DNA from: Hydrogenovibrio crunogenus
Lineage (GTDB): Bacteria > Pseudomonadota > Gammaproteobacteria > Thiomicrospirales > Thiomicrospiraceae
DNA: 64,000 nucleotides
Reading direction: 5' to 3'
NCBI RefSeq assembly: GCF_004786015.1
Contig: NZ_CP032096.1
Coordinates: 2,389,260-2,453,259 of the forward strand
Of this stretch, positions 1-9,364 are shown one piece after another; positions within the stretch are counted from its first letter, which is position 1; each line of letters opens with the position of its first letter. The notes under the pieces are model-generated. The model saw only the letters and a program-made list of their open reading frames with translations, was not told where the DNA came from and did no database searches. The position numbers and the translations under genes were made by a program.

Positions 1-234
1 TGGGATCATGATTCCTTTAAACATTTAGGGGTCTATGCCTATACCAAGCGCTTTGTGGATCTTTTTAATACCCTGCCGATGGGTCAACTGGAAGACATCG
101 AAAAACTTGAACAACTTCGTGCACTCGAATATGGCCATAAAATCAAAGTGGTTGAAAGTGAATGGGACTCACCTGAAGTCGATTTACCGGGCGATATCGA
201 AATGATGGAAGCACTTTTGAACGCGGGTCATTAA
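1..234 (+). CDS. kdsB: 3-deoxy-manno-octulosonate cytidylyltransferase, C-terminal part (partial)
   Basis: The open frame runs from base 1 to a TAA at 232-234 with its start outside the window, so only about 77 C-terminal residues are visible. They include [12 protein letters not shown] and [15 protein letters not shown], both typical of the C-terminal region of KdsB, the cytoplasmic enzyme that activates Kdo as CMP-Kdo for lipopolysaccharide core synthesis. The catalytic N-terminal region cannot be seen. The next gene, 29 bases downstream on the same strand, is the Kdo transferase that uses CMP-Kdo, which supports the call and suggests co-transcription. Confidence 0.88.
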   Translation, partial: WDHDSFKHLGVYAYTKRFVDLFNTLPMGQLEDIEKLEQLRALEYGHKIKVVESEWDSPEVDLPGDIEMMEALLNAGH

Positions 235-263
235 CCCGTTCTATTAAATATGCGAAGGCCTAG

Positions 264-1484
264 ATGATTTATCAATCCCTGATTCGCTTACTCAGCCCTG
301 TGATTATCTTAATCATTACCGTTGAAGCTTTTAAACGAAGAGGTGGCAAACGATTTCTTTTACAGCGATTGGGATTTGGGTTTTCAAAGGAGCCAAAAAA
401 AGAACCACCCTCTCCACTGTGGATTCATTGTGCTTCAGTGGGAGAGGTGAAGGCCTCTGAACCGCTTATCAAACACTTGATTCCGTTGGAAGAAATCTTA
501 ATCACAACCAGCACCCCGACCGGCGCTGATTTGGTTCAAAACCTCTTTTCAGACTCGGTCCACCACTGCTACTTGCCTTTTGACTGGCCTTATGCCATCC
601 AAAATTTTTTAAAGACCTATACTCCAAAATCACTTTGGGTGGTTGAAACGGAGATTTGGCCAAACCTCTACCGACTGACAAACAAAAAAGGCGTTTCGAT
701 CACCCTGATCAATGCCCGACTCTCGCGAAAAACTTTAACTAGCCCTGCATGGCTCAAAACGACTTATCGTAAAACGCTTCAATTTGTCAGCCAAGTTTTA
801 GCACGCAGTCAAACTGAAGCTGACCGTTTCATGGCATTAGGTTGTCCTAGCGACAAAATAAAAGTGTTGGATAATTTAAAATATGCCGGCTTGATGGATC
901 AACCCCATTATCCTGCAATCATTAAAAAAGACTATGTATTAGCCGCATCAACTCACCACAATGAAGAGCAACAACTGGTTGCGATGTGGTTAACACTTAA
1001 CCGGCCGGAGCTACTTGTTATCGTTCCCAGACACCCGAAACGCCGAGACCAAATCTTAAAAGCACTTTCGCCTTATCGAAAACAGATTGCAGTTTTCAGT
1101 CTCAATGAACCCATCACCGATGAAATCCAAATATATTTAGATGATCAAATCGGCGCCTTGATGCCCTTATATGCACATGCCAAGCTGGTGATAATGGGGG
1201 GGGCTTTTGTACCAAAAGGCGGGCATAATGTTCTGGAACCCGCAGCCGTCAAAGCCCCTATCATCACAGGGCCAGATATGTCTGATTTTGAAGCTGAAAC
1301 GAAATTATTATTAAAACAAAATGCACTTATTCAAGTTAATCACATTGAAGAGATGGAAAAAATCCTACCTTCCTTACTGAATGACGAAATTCAACGACAA
1401 GTAATGGGAGAAGCGGCTTATCAAGTCATCACCTCCCAATCACACATCTTAAAGGATTATTTAAAAGCACTAGGTGTCAAATAA
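264..1484 (+). CDS. waaA: 3-deoxy-D-manno-octulosonic acid transferase (Kdo transferase)
   Basis: Transfers Kdo from CMP-Kdo onto lipid IVA at the inner face of the cytoplasmic membrane. The 406-residue length is close to the usual 420-430. There is an N-terminal membrane anchor (about residues 4-21). The HCASVGEV motif follows, with the conserved acidic residue Glu61 of the GT30 family, then VVETEIWPNL (126-135), and the C-terminal donor-binding segment with GGHNVLEPAA. The ATG at 264 follows a GAAGG-like ribosome site. It lies directly behind kdsB, consistent with a small Kdo operon. No unusual features were noted. Confidence 0.95.
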   Translation: MIYQSLIRLLSPVIILIITVEAFKRRGGKRFLLQRLGFGFSKEPKKEPPSPLWIHCASVGEVKASEPLIKHLIPLEEILITTSTPTGADLVQNLFSDSVHHCYLPFDWPYAIQNFLKTYTPKSLWVVETEIWPNLYRLTNKKGVSITLINARLSRKTLTSPAWLKTTYRKTLQFVSQVLARSQTEADRFMALGCPSDKIKVLDNLKYAGLMDQPHYPAIIKKDYVLAASTHHNEEQQLVAMWLTLNRPELLVIVPRHPKRRDQILKALSPYRKQIAVFSLNEPITDEIQIYLDDQIGALMPLYAHAKLVIMGGAFVPKGGHNVLEPAAVKAPIITGPDMSDFEAETKLLLKQNALIQVNHIEEMEKILPSLLNDEIQRQVMGEAAYQVITSQSHILKDYLKALGVK

Positions 1485-1541
1485 GTTCTCGCAAACTCTA
1501 AACATATTCCATGTTTTTCTGTTGAAATAGTCATTATTAAA

Positions 1542-1571
1542 TTGAAACTCCCGCCTATAATTCGGTAAAAT
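1542..1571 (+). promoter_or_regulatory. Probable sigma-70 promoter of rpoZ-spoT
   Basis: TTGAAA at 1542-1547 lies 18 bases before TAAAAT at 1566-1571. A better -10 word, TATAAT, at 1556-1561 has no good -35 partner at 17 bases. The pairing is therefore ambiguous, but the AT-rich stretch between waaA and rpoZ clearly holds promoter-like sequence, about 35-50 bases before the rpoZ start. Confidence 0.4.
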
Positions 1572-1604
1572 AGTAATTTACTGAATTTTAAGGACTAATT
1601 ATAA

Positions 1605-1829
1605 ATGGCACGCGTAACTGTAGAAGATTGTTTAGATCAAGTTGAAAATCGTTTTGAACTGGTTATTTTAAGCTCTAAACGAGCTCGTCAACTATCAAAT
1701 GGCGCAGAACCAACATTAGACTGGGATAAAGACAAGCCGACTGTAATGGCATTACGTGAACTAGCGGAAAACACGATTAACAAAGAAGTCGTCATGTCCG
1801 ACCCTGATACCCCTCCTTTTTTCGGATAA
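1605..1829 (+). CDS. rpoZ: RNA polymerase omega subunit
   Basis: A 74-residue protein starting [20 protein letters not shown] and containing SSKRARQL and [12 protein letters not shown], the hallmark segments of bacterial omega. Omega helps assemble the beta-prime subunit and forms part of the ppGpp binding site on RNA polymerase. The gene is followed 24 bases later by spoT, the classic rpoZ-spoT pairing of gammaproteobacteria, which joins a ppGpp target to ppGpp metabolism. Slightly shorter than the E. coli protein (91 residues), mostly at the C terminus. Confidence 0.95.
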   Translation: MARVTVEDCLDQVENRFELVILSSKRARQLSNGAEPTLDWDKDKPTVMALRELAENTINKEVVMSDPDTPPFFG

Positions 1830-1853
1830 TTAACAGGAGTCCAGACCCTTTTT

Positions 1854-4013
1854 ATGCCCACCCCAACCTCCCTTGATGACTTAATCGAAAAAGCATCGGT
1901 CTATCTTAAGAAAAGACACCTTAAGCAAATAAAAGCCGCTTTTGAATTCGGGGCAGAGGCACACAAAGGGCAAATGCGCAAAACAGGAGGCGCCTATATC
2001 TGGCACCCTGTTGCTGTAGCCGAAATTCTGGCCGACATCCAACTTGACCATGAAAGCTTGATTGCTGCAATCTTGCATGACGTGGTTGAGGACACTCCTT
2101 ATACCAAAGAAGATATCATTGATCGATTCGGCGAAAATGTGGCCGAGATTGTTGATGGTGTTACCAAGCTTGGTAAACTTGAATTCGATAACCCTCAAGA
2201 AGCACAAGCAGAAAATTTCCGTAAAATGGTACTGGCTATGTCGCGAGATATTCGCGTCATTTTAATCAAGCTGGCCGACCGACTTCATAATATGCGTACA
2301 TTAGGCGTAATGCGTCCAGATAAACAACGTCGAATTGCACGCGAAACGCTTGAAATTTATGCTCCTATCGCAGCTCGCTTAGGGATCAATGCCATTCGTA
2401 TCGAACTTGAAGATCTTGGCTTTAAGGCCATGCACCCGTTTCGATTTGCCGTACTAGAGCGCGCCGTTAAAAAAGCACGTGGTAACCGAGCGGAAATTGT
2501 AGAACAGATTAATGAAGCCATTACCAATCGACTTCATGACGAAAATATTCCCGCCAATGTCATTGGTCGTGAAAAACATTTATATAGCCTTTATAAAAAA
2601 ATGAAATACAAGCATCTCAGCTTTGATGAGATTCTCGATATTTTTGCCTTCCGAGTTGTGGTCAATACAGCCGATGAATGCTATCGCGTACTGGGGTCGG
2701 TTCATTCACTTTACAAACCCTTTCCTGGTCGCTTTAAAGACTATATCGCCATCCCTAAATCGAATGGTTATCAATCTTTACATACCGTACTCTTCGGCCC
2801 ATTTGGAGCCTACATTGAAATTCAGATTCGTACAAATGAAATGCATGAAGTGTCTGAACACGGAATCGCAGCACACTGGGTTTACAAACAAGATGCCACC
2901 GAAGAAGGACGCCCGATAGAACAACCGCTTTCTGCGGTTGAAATCCGAGCTCAAGAATGGGTAAAAAATCTGCTCGAAATTCAGCAGGGTGCAGGTAATT
3001 CTTTAGACTTCTTGGAAAATGTCAAAATAGACCTTTTCCCAAATGTCATTTATGTTTTTACCCCGAAAGGCGATATCATTACCTTACCCGCAGGCGCGAC
3101 GGCTGTTGACTTCGCCTATGCCGTCCACACCAATGTAGGACATGGAACCGTTGGTTGTCGCGTTGATAAGAAGCTAATTCCCCTTAGAACCCATTTGGAA
3201 AGCGGACAGACTGTTGAAATCATTCGCAGCAAAGAATTACAACCCAACCCTTCTTGGTTACAATTTGTTACCACGGCCAAAGCACGTTCACAAATCCGAG
3301 CATTCTTAAAAAATCAACAATCTGCCTCTGCCCAAGCACTTGGAAAAAGACTCCTTGAAAAAGGGTTACGTAACTTCAATATGTCTTATACCGGTTTAAC
3401 AGATGTCATCCGAGAAGGCATCGTGGTCGAGTTTAAGCTGGAAAGCTGGGATCACTTGTTAGAAGAAATCGGCCTGGGCAAACGCCTAGCAAACCTCGTT
3501 GCCAAACAAATCCATGATGTGGTTCTTGGCTCAGAGGATTCTATATTAAAGTCACACGCAGTTGAAGACCCCTCTCAACCTTTGGTCATCTCTGGAACCG
3601 AAGGCATGGCAGTCAATTATGCAGGCTGTTGCCACCCAATTCCAGGAGATGAAATCATCGGCTTCATCAGTGCTGAAAAAGGATTAGTGATCCATCGACA
3701 AGAATGTAAAAACGTTAAACAGTTCAAAAACCACCCTGAAAAATGGCTGGATGTGAACTGGGAAGAAAACATCACCCAAACCTTTGATGTGGAACTTCAG
3801 CTTGAAATTTTAAACCGGCGTGGGGCATTAGCAACGGTTGCCAGCAACATTGCAGAGATGAAAACCGATATCGACCGAGTGCGCTCAGAAGACAAAGACG
3901 AAACCTATAGCTTAATGAACATTGTCGTTCGCGTGCATACCCGAAAACATTTAGCGGATGTCATGAGAAAGTTAAAGCGACTTCCGATTGTCGAGAAAAT
4001 TCAACGCTTATAA
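1854..4013 (+). CDS. spoT: Bifunctional (p)ppGpp synthetase/hydrolase SpoT
   Basis: A RelA/SpoT homologue of 719 residues with the full domain order. An HD hydrolase comes first (HDVVEDT, His75-Asp76). The synthetase domain carries the RFKD signature near residue 293 and YQSLHT. TGS (about 395-455), helical/zinc-finger-like (CCHPIPGD) and ACT (about 645-719) domains follow. RFKD is the Rel/SpoT-type RxKD version, not the ExDD version of synthetase-only RelA. The intact HD indicates hydrolase activity, so a bifunctional enzyme is expected. Co-directional with rpoZ and probably co-transcribed. Confidence 0.96.
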   Translation: MPTPTSLDDLIEKASVYLKKRHLKQIKAAFEFGAEAHKGQMRKTGGAYIWHPVAVAEILADIQLDHESLIAAILHDVVEDTPYTKEDIIDRFGENVAEIVDGVTKLGKLEFDNPQEAQAENFRKMVLAMSRDIRVILIKLADRLHNMRTLGVMRPDKQRRIARETLEIYAPIAARLGINAIRIELEDLGFKAMHPFRFAVLERAVKKARGNRAEIVEQINEAITNRLHDENIPANVIGREKHLYSLYKKMKYKHLSFDEILDIFAFRVVVNTADECYRVLGSVHSLYKPFPGRFKDYIAIPKSNGYQSLHTVLFGPFGAYIEIQIRTNEMHEVSEHGIAAHWVYKQDATEEGRPIEQPLSAVEIRAQEWVKNLLEIQQGAGNSLDFLENVKIDLFPNVIYVFTPKGDIITLPAGATAVDFAYAVHTNVGHGTVGCRVDKKLIPLRTHLESGQTVEIIRSKELQPNPSWLQFVTTAKARSQIRAFLKNQQSASAQALGKRLLEKGLRNFNMSYTGLTDVIREGIVVEFKLESWDHLLEEIGLGKRLANLVAKQIHDVVLGSEDSILKSHAVEDPSQPLVISGTEGMAVNYAGCCHPIPGDEIIGFISAEKGLVIHRQECKNVKQFKNHPEKWLDVNWEENITQTFDVELQLEILNRRGALATVASNIAEMKTDIDRVRSEDKDETYSLMNIVVRVHTRKHLADVMRKLKRLPIVEKIQRL

Positions 4014-4239
4014 TCCGCGCACCAAAATAAATCATTTCCACCCCCTCCCAGCAATCCTGCATTAAATTGATTCGCTTTTATTGTCTTTAAAAAGCTTTAA
4101 TGTAGCCCCATTGCTTTGATTCTTTTTAAAAACCCCATACTGGCACTCAATATGCTTAAGTGTTTACTAATATGATTTTTCACCCACTAAGAAAATGTGG
4201 AAAAAGTTACAAGTTTGACACTTAAATAGCGAAGATGAA

Positions 4240-6252
4240 ATGGAATTGAACGCTTCACAAAATCTAAAAAACTATACGCAATACTTACCGGAAGTAAAAC
4301 GTTACTTAGGGGAGCTCGAGCACCAGGACCTTTGGTGGACAACCGTCGCAATGGTCGGAAAAATCAACAATGAAAACATTGACCCACAGTTACTTGAATC
4401 CATTGTCGACACTCAAAAAGAATTTCAGAGTCTTCGTAACTTAATGATCGATGAGCTTGTCGGGCGTTACCTCAACCGAGCCAATAGTGAAATTATCCTA
4501 AAATCCCAAGCTACCATTGATATTTTAATTCGTAATTTATTTGAAAGAACCGCCGATGTTGGTTTTCTAGCCACCGATGATGACTTGGTTGAATACTTAG
4601 CACAACCTGAAACCACTGAACAGGATCAAGAGTTTATTCATCGTCGCATTGAAGAGTATGTTGCTAAATACAGTGTTTATGACGACATTCTATTACTCAC
4701 TCCCTCAGGTGAAGTGAAAGCAAAACTGAACCCAAACAACCCGGTGACCCGCAGCAACGACCCGATCATTCAGGAAGCGTTGACCACCAACGAACCTTAT
4801 TTAGAAGTTTATAGACCCTCAGACTTATTTCCGAACAAGCCTAACAGCTTAATTTATGCCAAACGAATTGAATCCACTCAAAATGGCGAATCCAAAGTGG
4901 TTGGCGTACTTTGTTTAAGCTTCGAATTTGAAGAAGAAATGGCGTCCATTTTTCCAAAACTAAGCAGTGCGGAAGAAGGTTATGAAATCATGTTATTGGA
5001 TGATAAAGGCACTGTTATCGCCAGTAATACGCCATCACAACATCCATTGGGCAAAAAAATGCCACCGCCAACGCAAATGCACACCCCTCAAGGGAATGAT
5101 CAAGGCTTAAATTACACCACGCAAACACATGGTTACCAAGGTTTTAAAGGACTGCCATGGTTTTGCCACACCCATGCTTCGCATAATGTTGCTTTTTCCG
5201 GCAGCGAATCAAGCGATGACTTAGGCGTGGTGATAGAACAAGATTCCCCAATTTATCTAAAAGACTTGGATGAAACCAATTTAAAAGTCAGCACCCTGCT
5301 GCTAATCGTTATTCTGAATGGCAAAATCACCTCTCTAAAAAAAGATGTGAAATCATTTTTACCGGTGTTAGACAGCTTTCAAGACATCAGTAAAGACATT
5401 CAAACCATTTTCAGTGACTTTATTCACCATATTCATACAGTGTTAGTAGAAACCATCCAGAATAAAGTCAGCTTCAGTGCGACTTTGGCAGTCGAAATCA
5501 TGGATCGAAATCTATACGAACGCGCGAATGATTGCCGCTGGTGGGCACTCAACAGCACCTTCAGAAAGATTCTGAGTGACCATCAAGACAAAGCGCCTGT
5601 TGGCGAAGAAGAAACCGAGGTTCTGACAGATATCCTGCAATACATCAACCAGCTGTACACCGTTTACACCAATATCATGTTGTATGACAGAAAAGGAAAG
5701 ATCATTGCCGTTTCCAACCCCGCAGAAGGGCATTTAGTCGATACGATTTTACCTCAACCACAAGACACCTCTTCTTGCCTATCCATACAAGATACACAAG
5801 CTTATGTGGTTTCCAATTTCCATAAAACCGAGCTATATGATGGGCAATACACCTATATCTATCATGCCGCAGTAAAACACTGGCATAGCGAGCATAAGAA
5901 CGTCGGTGGTATTGCTCTGGTGTTTGACAGTAAGCCTGAATTCCAAGCCATGCTGGAAGACACCAAACCGACTTATGTCAACAAAGAGGTGGATGAATCA
6001 ACTTTCAGTCTCTTTACGACTGTTGAGGGTGAAATCATCGCCAGCACTTCCGATCAGTACCAAATTGGCGACTTCATAGACCTTCCGGATAAGGTGAAGC
6101 ATTGCCAGAATGGCGATGCAGGCTCCATGAACTGGCATATTAAAGATCAGCGCTTTATCTTAGGCTACAAAATGAGCGAGGGGTATCGTGAATATAAAAA
6201 TGGCGATGGCTATGAGAATAACGTCTTATCACTTGTCTTCACAGGCTTCTAA
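4240..6252 (+). CDS. Cytoplasmic tandem Cache-like sensor protein without output domain
   Basis: No specific named family recognised. This 670-residue protein has no signal peptide and no clear membrane segment. It appears to be built from two related halves. Each begins with a helical bundle ending in a similar motif (RNLFERTADVGFLAT about 123-137; RNLYERANDCRWWAL about 425-440). Each continues into a Cache/PAS-like ligand module with repeated beta segments (ILLLTPSGEVKA and YEIMLLDDKGTVIAS in the first; IMLYDRKGKIIAVS and LFTTVEGEIIAS in the second). Such modules usually sit outside the cell in chemoreceptors or kinases. Here they are cytoplasmic, and no kinase, cyclase, CheW or methyl-accepting domain follows. 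It lies 226 bases after spoT and converges on the metal transporter genes. Confidence 0.6.
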   Translation: MELNASQNLKNYTQYLPEVKRYLGELEHQDLWWTTVAMVGKINNENIDPQLLESIVDTQKEFQSLRNLMIDELVGRYLNRANSEIILKSQATIDILIRNLFERTADVGFLATDDDLVEYLAQPETTEQDQEFIHRRIEEYVAKYSVYDDILLLTPSGEVKAKLNPNNPVTRSNDPIIQEALTTNEPYLEVYRPSDLFPNKPNSLIYAKRIESTQNGESKVVGVLCLSFEFEEEMASIFPKLSSAEEGYEIMLLDDKGTVIASNTPSQHPLGKKMPPPTQMHTPQGNDQGLNYTTQTHGYQGFKGLPWFCHTHASHNVAFSGSESSDDLGVVIEQDSPIYLKDLDETNLKVSTLLLIVILNGKITSLKKDVKSFLPVLDSFQDISKDIQTIFSDFIHHIHTVLVETIQNKVSFSATLAVEIMDRNLYERANDCRWWALNSTFRKILSDHQDKAPVGEEETEVLTDILQYINQLYTVYTNIMLYDRKGKIIAVSNPAEGHLVDTILPQPQDTSSCLSIQDTQAYVVSNFHKTELYDGQYTYIYHAAVKHWHSEHKNVGGIALVFDSKPEFQAMLEDTKPTYVNKEVDESTFSLFTTVEGEIIASTSDQYQIGDFIDLPDKVKHCQNGDAGSMNWHIKDQRFILGYKMSEGYREYKNGDGYENNVLSLVFTGF

Positions 6253-6260
6253 AATAGATT

Positions 6261-6288
6261 AAAAAATGCCCAGGCCTGGGCATTTTTT
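6261..6288. terminator. Bidirectional terminator built on CCAGGCCTGG
   Basis: A perfect 28-base palindrome: A6-TGCC, the decamer CCAGGCCTGG at 6270-6279, then GGCA-T6. It lies between the stops of two converging genes (6252 plus, 6287 minus). Folded with a GGCC loop it gives a 12-bp stem with a U run on both strands, so it should terminate both transcripts. Member of the dispersed decamer family. Confidence 0.85.
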
Positions 6289-7177
6289 ATTGAAGTTTCC
6301 CGTCCAGCATCGCTTCTTTTACTTGACTACCTCGCCATTGTTTTTTCCATTGCAACAACAAAACCGTCACAATCAATAACACGCCAGCCATGACCGCAAT
6401 GGAAGCCGCAATAGAACTATCCAGCCACACCGCCATAGCATACCCTAATAAAACTGACACCTGAGCATACCCTGCGGCCATCCATAACATCGATTTTAAA
6501 GAGCTGGCCAACAAATAGGCACTGCTGGCCGGAATCACCAGCAAGGCCACCACTAAAATCGCCCCCACCGCATCAAATGAAGCGACCGTTGTTAATGACA
6601 CCATGGTCATCAAAAGGTAATGCCAAAACGAAACGCTGACGCCCAGAGAGAGTGCCAAAGCCGGATGAAAAGCCACCAACTTAAAGCGTTCAAATGCCAA
6701 TACAATCAAAATGAGATTGACTAGAAAGACCCCACCAATAATCCATAATGCGCGCGGCCCAAGCTCTTGCTCTCCCCAGATAACCGTATCAAACGGAACA
6801 AAGGCGATTTCACCATATAAAACACACTCCTGATCCAAATCGACTTGGCCGGCATAAACCGAAATTAAAATCACCCCCAAGGCAAAAAACCAGGTAAAAA
6901 TAATCCCAATACTCGCATCTGTTTGTATTTTGCTGACTCGGTGCAATGCATTGGAAAGCCAAGCCGTCAACAATCCGATCAACGTCGCGCCTATCATCAT
7001 CGCGACCACTGACCGGCTGCCTGCAATCAAATACGCCAAGACGATTCCCAATAATACAGAGTGACTGATGGCATCTCCCAACAAACTCATCCGGCGCAAC
7101 ACTAAGAACACCCCAACCATAGAACAACTGATGGCCACTAAACTGGCAGTCGCTATAATCCATACATCGCTGATCAT
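6287..7177 (-). CDS. Metal ABC transporter permease (TroD/ZnuB/MntB family)
   Basis: A membrane protein of 296 residues with about eight hydrophobic segments and the ABC-3 family signature near the N terminus (VLRRMSLLGDAISHSVLLGIVLAY). It pairs with the permease encoded just upstream to form the channel of a zinc/manganese/iron uptake system. Its start overlaps the upstream permease stop by 4 bases (ATGA), indicating translational coupling. It is the last gene of the four-gene minus-strand operon. The family does not reveal metal specificity by itself. Confidence 0.9.
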   Translation of the reverse strand: MISDVWIIATASLVAISCSMVGVFLVLRRMSLLGDAISHSVLLGIVLAYLIAGSRSVVAMMIGATLIGLLTAWLSNALHRVSKIQTDASIGIIFTWFFALGVILISVYAGQVDLDQECVLYGEIAFVPFDTVIWGEQELGPRALWIIGGVFLVNLILIVLAFERFKLVAFHPALALSLGVSVSFWHYLLMTMVSLTTVASFDAVGAILVVALLVIPASSAYLLASSLKSMLWMAAGYAQVSVLLGYAMAVWLDSSIAASIAVMAGVLLIVTVLLLQWKKQWRGSQVKEAMLDGKLQ

Positions 7178-8577
7178 TTTGTTCCCTCATTATTAGCAAT
7201 CATGCCATGGTTTTCAGGAATCTCTCGCCCATGCGGATCTTGTCGTTTGCCCTGTTGAGCCAACGCCTGTTCTAGCTGTTTGGTTTCCTCATCCGTCAAC
7301 AAATGTTCAATCTGCTCAGCGTAGTGGTGCACTTTATCCGTATCCATATCTAGCTGTTCTGTTAAATAGCTCTCCCATAACCGGTGTCGGCGTGTTAAAG
7401 TCATCGCCAGAAAAGCTCCCATTTCCGTTAAACGCAGCCCATCAACATCATCTGTTCGCTTCAAAAACCCTTTTTGCTCTAATCGTTGCACGGTTTTCTT
7501 TAACTTACTAATAGCCATACCTCGTGCAGCCAAAATCGCCTCTTCACTAAAGGCCAACCCCAAGTCAATGTTAGATTGTGCTTTATCTTGGTTAACAGGG
7601 TGACGCTCATTTAACACATAAAAAGTTCTCAAAACATTTTCTTCACACACTTGACGGCGTAATTGTCTTTGTTGAGCCAGGTTGGAAAGCAATCCTTTTT
7701 GCGGGGCAAACAAAAAGGACACTAAGAACAATATAAACAAAACCACCACCATCCATGGCCCTGTTGGCATCGCGGGTGCCATATAAGAAATATTGGCGCT
7801 CAACACTCCACTGATGGCGCCGATCACGCCTGCTGTCATCAACATCGCTGACAAATTCTGATTCCAAAACTTGGCCGCCGCAACCGGGGTTAACAACACC
7901 GCCGCCATTAATACAACGCCAACAATCTGCAACCCAATCACCACCGACATCACAATTAAAAGCGCCAATAACACTTCATAAAAAGGAATGTTCAGTCCAA
8001 TTGATTTCGCATAAGAGCGATTAAATGCAATCAAACGAAATTTTTGAAAAAACAGCGCCACCATAGCCAATACGACGAGAGCGACAATGGATAGTAAATA
8101 AATGTCATGCGGCAGCATGGCGGCAGCTTGGCCGAATAAAATTTTGTCCAGGCCTGACTTTCCAGCCACTTCCAGTCCCTGAATATAGGACAACTCCATC
8201 AACCCCAGTGCAAAGAAAAATGACAACGTAATCGCCATCGCCGCATCCGGTTTTATTTTGGTGTTTTTAGGTAACCAGTCCATCAAAAACAACCCTAGAA
8301 AACTGCTCGTTACCGCACCTAAAAACATTAGAATGGGGGTGTTGGCGTGAAACAAAATAAACGCCGTCATCACGCCGGGAAGTGCGGCATGTGCCAATGC
8401 ATCGCCCATCAAAGAACGTTTTCTTAAAAAAGCAAACCCGCCAATGACAGAAGCACTCACGCCCAACAAGGCTGATCCGATGAGCACCCAAACGGCATTC
8501 GGGTCGTTCAATTGCCAAAATTCAACAAATAACGCCCAATAAGAAGGATTATATGGACTGAAATCACCCATCATCAT
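7174..8577 (-). CDS. Metal ABC permease fused to a DtxR/MntR-type metalloregulator
   Basis: Residues 1 to about 295 are an ABC-3 metal permease ([19 protein letters not shown] motif, eight or so membrane spans). Residues from about 310 form a winged-helix DNA-binding and dimerisation unit like DtxR/MntR (LRTFYVLNE, then a helix-turn-helix with [12 protein letters not shown], then DPHGREIP). Relative to DtxR, the dimerisation-domain ligands are conserved: His398, Glu402, His417, Glu424, His425. The Cys102 position is Glu421, as in MntR. The N-terminal ligand position (Met10 in DtxR, Asp8 in MntR) is Asn. I start at ATG 8577 because the frame upstream offers only a TTG; two further in-frame ATGs follow at once. 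It overlaps the end of the ATPase gene. Confidence 0.87.
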   Translation of the reverse strand: MMMGDFSPYNPSYWALFVEFWQLNDPNAVWVLIGSALLGVSASVIGGFAFLRKRSLMGDALAHAALPGVMTAFILFHANTPILMFLGAVTSSFLGLFLMDWLPKNTKIKPDAAMAITLSFFFALGLMELSYIQGLEVAGKSGLDKILFGQAAAMLPHDIYLLSIVALVVLAMVALFFQKFRLIAFNRSYAKSIGLNIPFYEVLLALLIVMSVVIGLQIVGVVLMAAVLLTPVAAAKFWNQNLSAMLMTAGVIGAISGVLSANISYMAPAMPTGPWMVVVLFILFLVSFLFAPQKGLLSNLAQQRQLRRQVCEENVLRTFYVLNERHPVNQDKAQSNIDLGLAFSEEAILAARGMAISKLKKTVQRLEQKGFLKRTDDVDGLRLTEMGAFLAMTLTRRHRLWESYLTEQLDMDTDKVHHYAEQIEHLLTDEETKQLEQALAQQGKRQDPHGREIPENHGMIANNEGTK

Positions 8578-9355
8578 GCACCCGGTCAATATTCGAACGG
8601 TAAAGTTTTTCGGTCATCTCATTAAGTAACGATAATCTTCCGCCATAGGTTTTATTCAAATTCTCCGGCGTTAAAACCTCATTGGCAGGTCCGGCTGCGA
8701 TCAGACGGGCATTGACTAATATGACCCAATCAAAGTATTCTCCCACCGTATTCAAGTCATGATGTACGCATACAATGGTTTTATTTTCAGCTTTTAAACT
8801 TCGAAACAACTCAATGATGGCCTTTTCCGTCGTCACATCGACGCCAGAAAATGGCTCATCCATTAAATAAAGACTCGCTTTTTGTGCCAATGCTCTTGCT
8901 AAGAAAACACGTTGTTGCTGCCCACCAGAAAGTTGATTGATTTGACGGTCTTTAAAGTCCAACATACTCACTTGTTCTAACGCTTGCTCGGCAATCAGCA
9001 CATCTTGTGCAGACGGCCGTTGCCAAAATTTGAGCTGACCATGTCGTCCCATCAACACAACATCCATCACATTAATAGGAAAATCCCAATCAGATTCTTC
9101 TCTTTGTGGTACATAGGCAACCGCTAAGCGCTTCTGTTCGAGCGGCTGCCCAAAAAATTGAACCTCACCGCTCATTGTCGGTTCAAGTCCCATAATCCCT
9201 TTTAACAAGGTAGACTTTCCAGCGCCATTCGGCCCGACCACCGCAATCGTTTTTCCTTCCGGAATCTGAAAACTGACATCTGTCAGAACAGGCTTATAGT
9301 GGTAGCGCATACTCAGCTGACTTACAATCAGAGGGGAATTTTGAATTGTTTTCAT
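8564..9355 (-). CDS. Metal ABC transporter ATP-binding protein (TroB/ZnuC/MntA-like)
   Basis: The 263-residue ATPase contains Walker [10 protein letters not shown] (41-49), ABC signature LSGGQQQR (142-149), Walker B LYLMDEP (162-168) and a switch histidine (VCVHHDL). It energises import through the two downstream permeases. The [20 protein letters not shown] segment is typical of the manganese/zinc/iron ABC group. It follows the binding-protein gene by 9 bases and its last bases overlap the permease-regulator start, so all four genes form one operon. Confidence 0.93.
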   Translation of the reverse strand: MKTIQNSPLIVSQLSMRYHYKPVLTDVSFQIPEGKTIAVVGPNGAGKSTLLKGIMGLEPTMSGEVQFFGQPLEQKRLAVAYVPQREESDWDFPINVMDVVLMGRHGQLKFWQRPSAQDVLIAEQALEQVSMLDFKDRQINQLSGGQQQRVFLARALAQKASLYLMDEPFSGVDVTTEKAIIELFRSLKAENKTIVCVHHDLNTVGEYFDWVILVNARLIAAGPANEVLTPENLNKTYGGRLSLLNEMTEKLYRSNIDRVHDDG

Positions 9356-9364
9356 TTAATGTCC

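Noticed and set aside
4214..4219. TTGACA before the sensor gene at 4240
   Set aside because: A -10 at the correct distance would fall at the start codon itself, leaving no room for a ribosome site.
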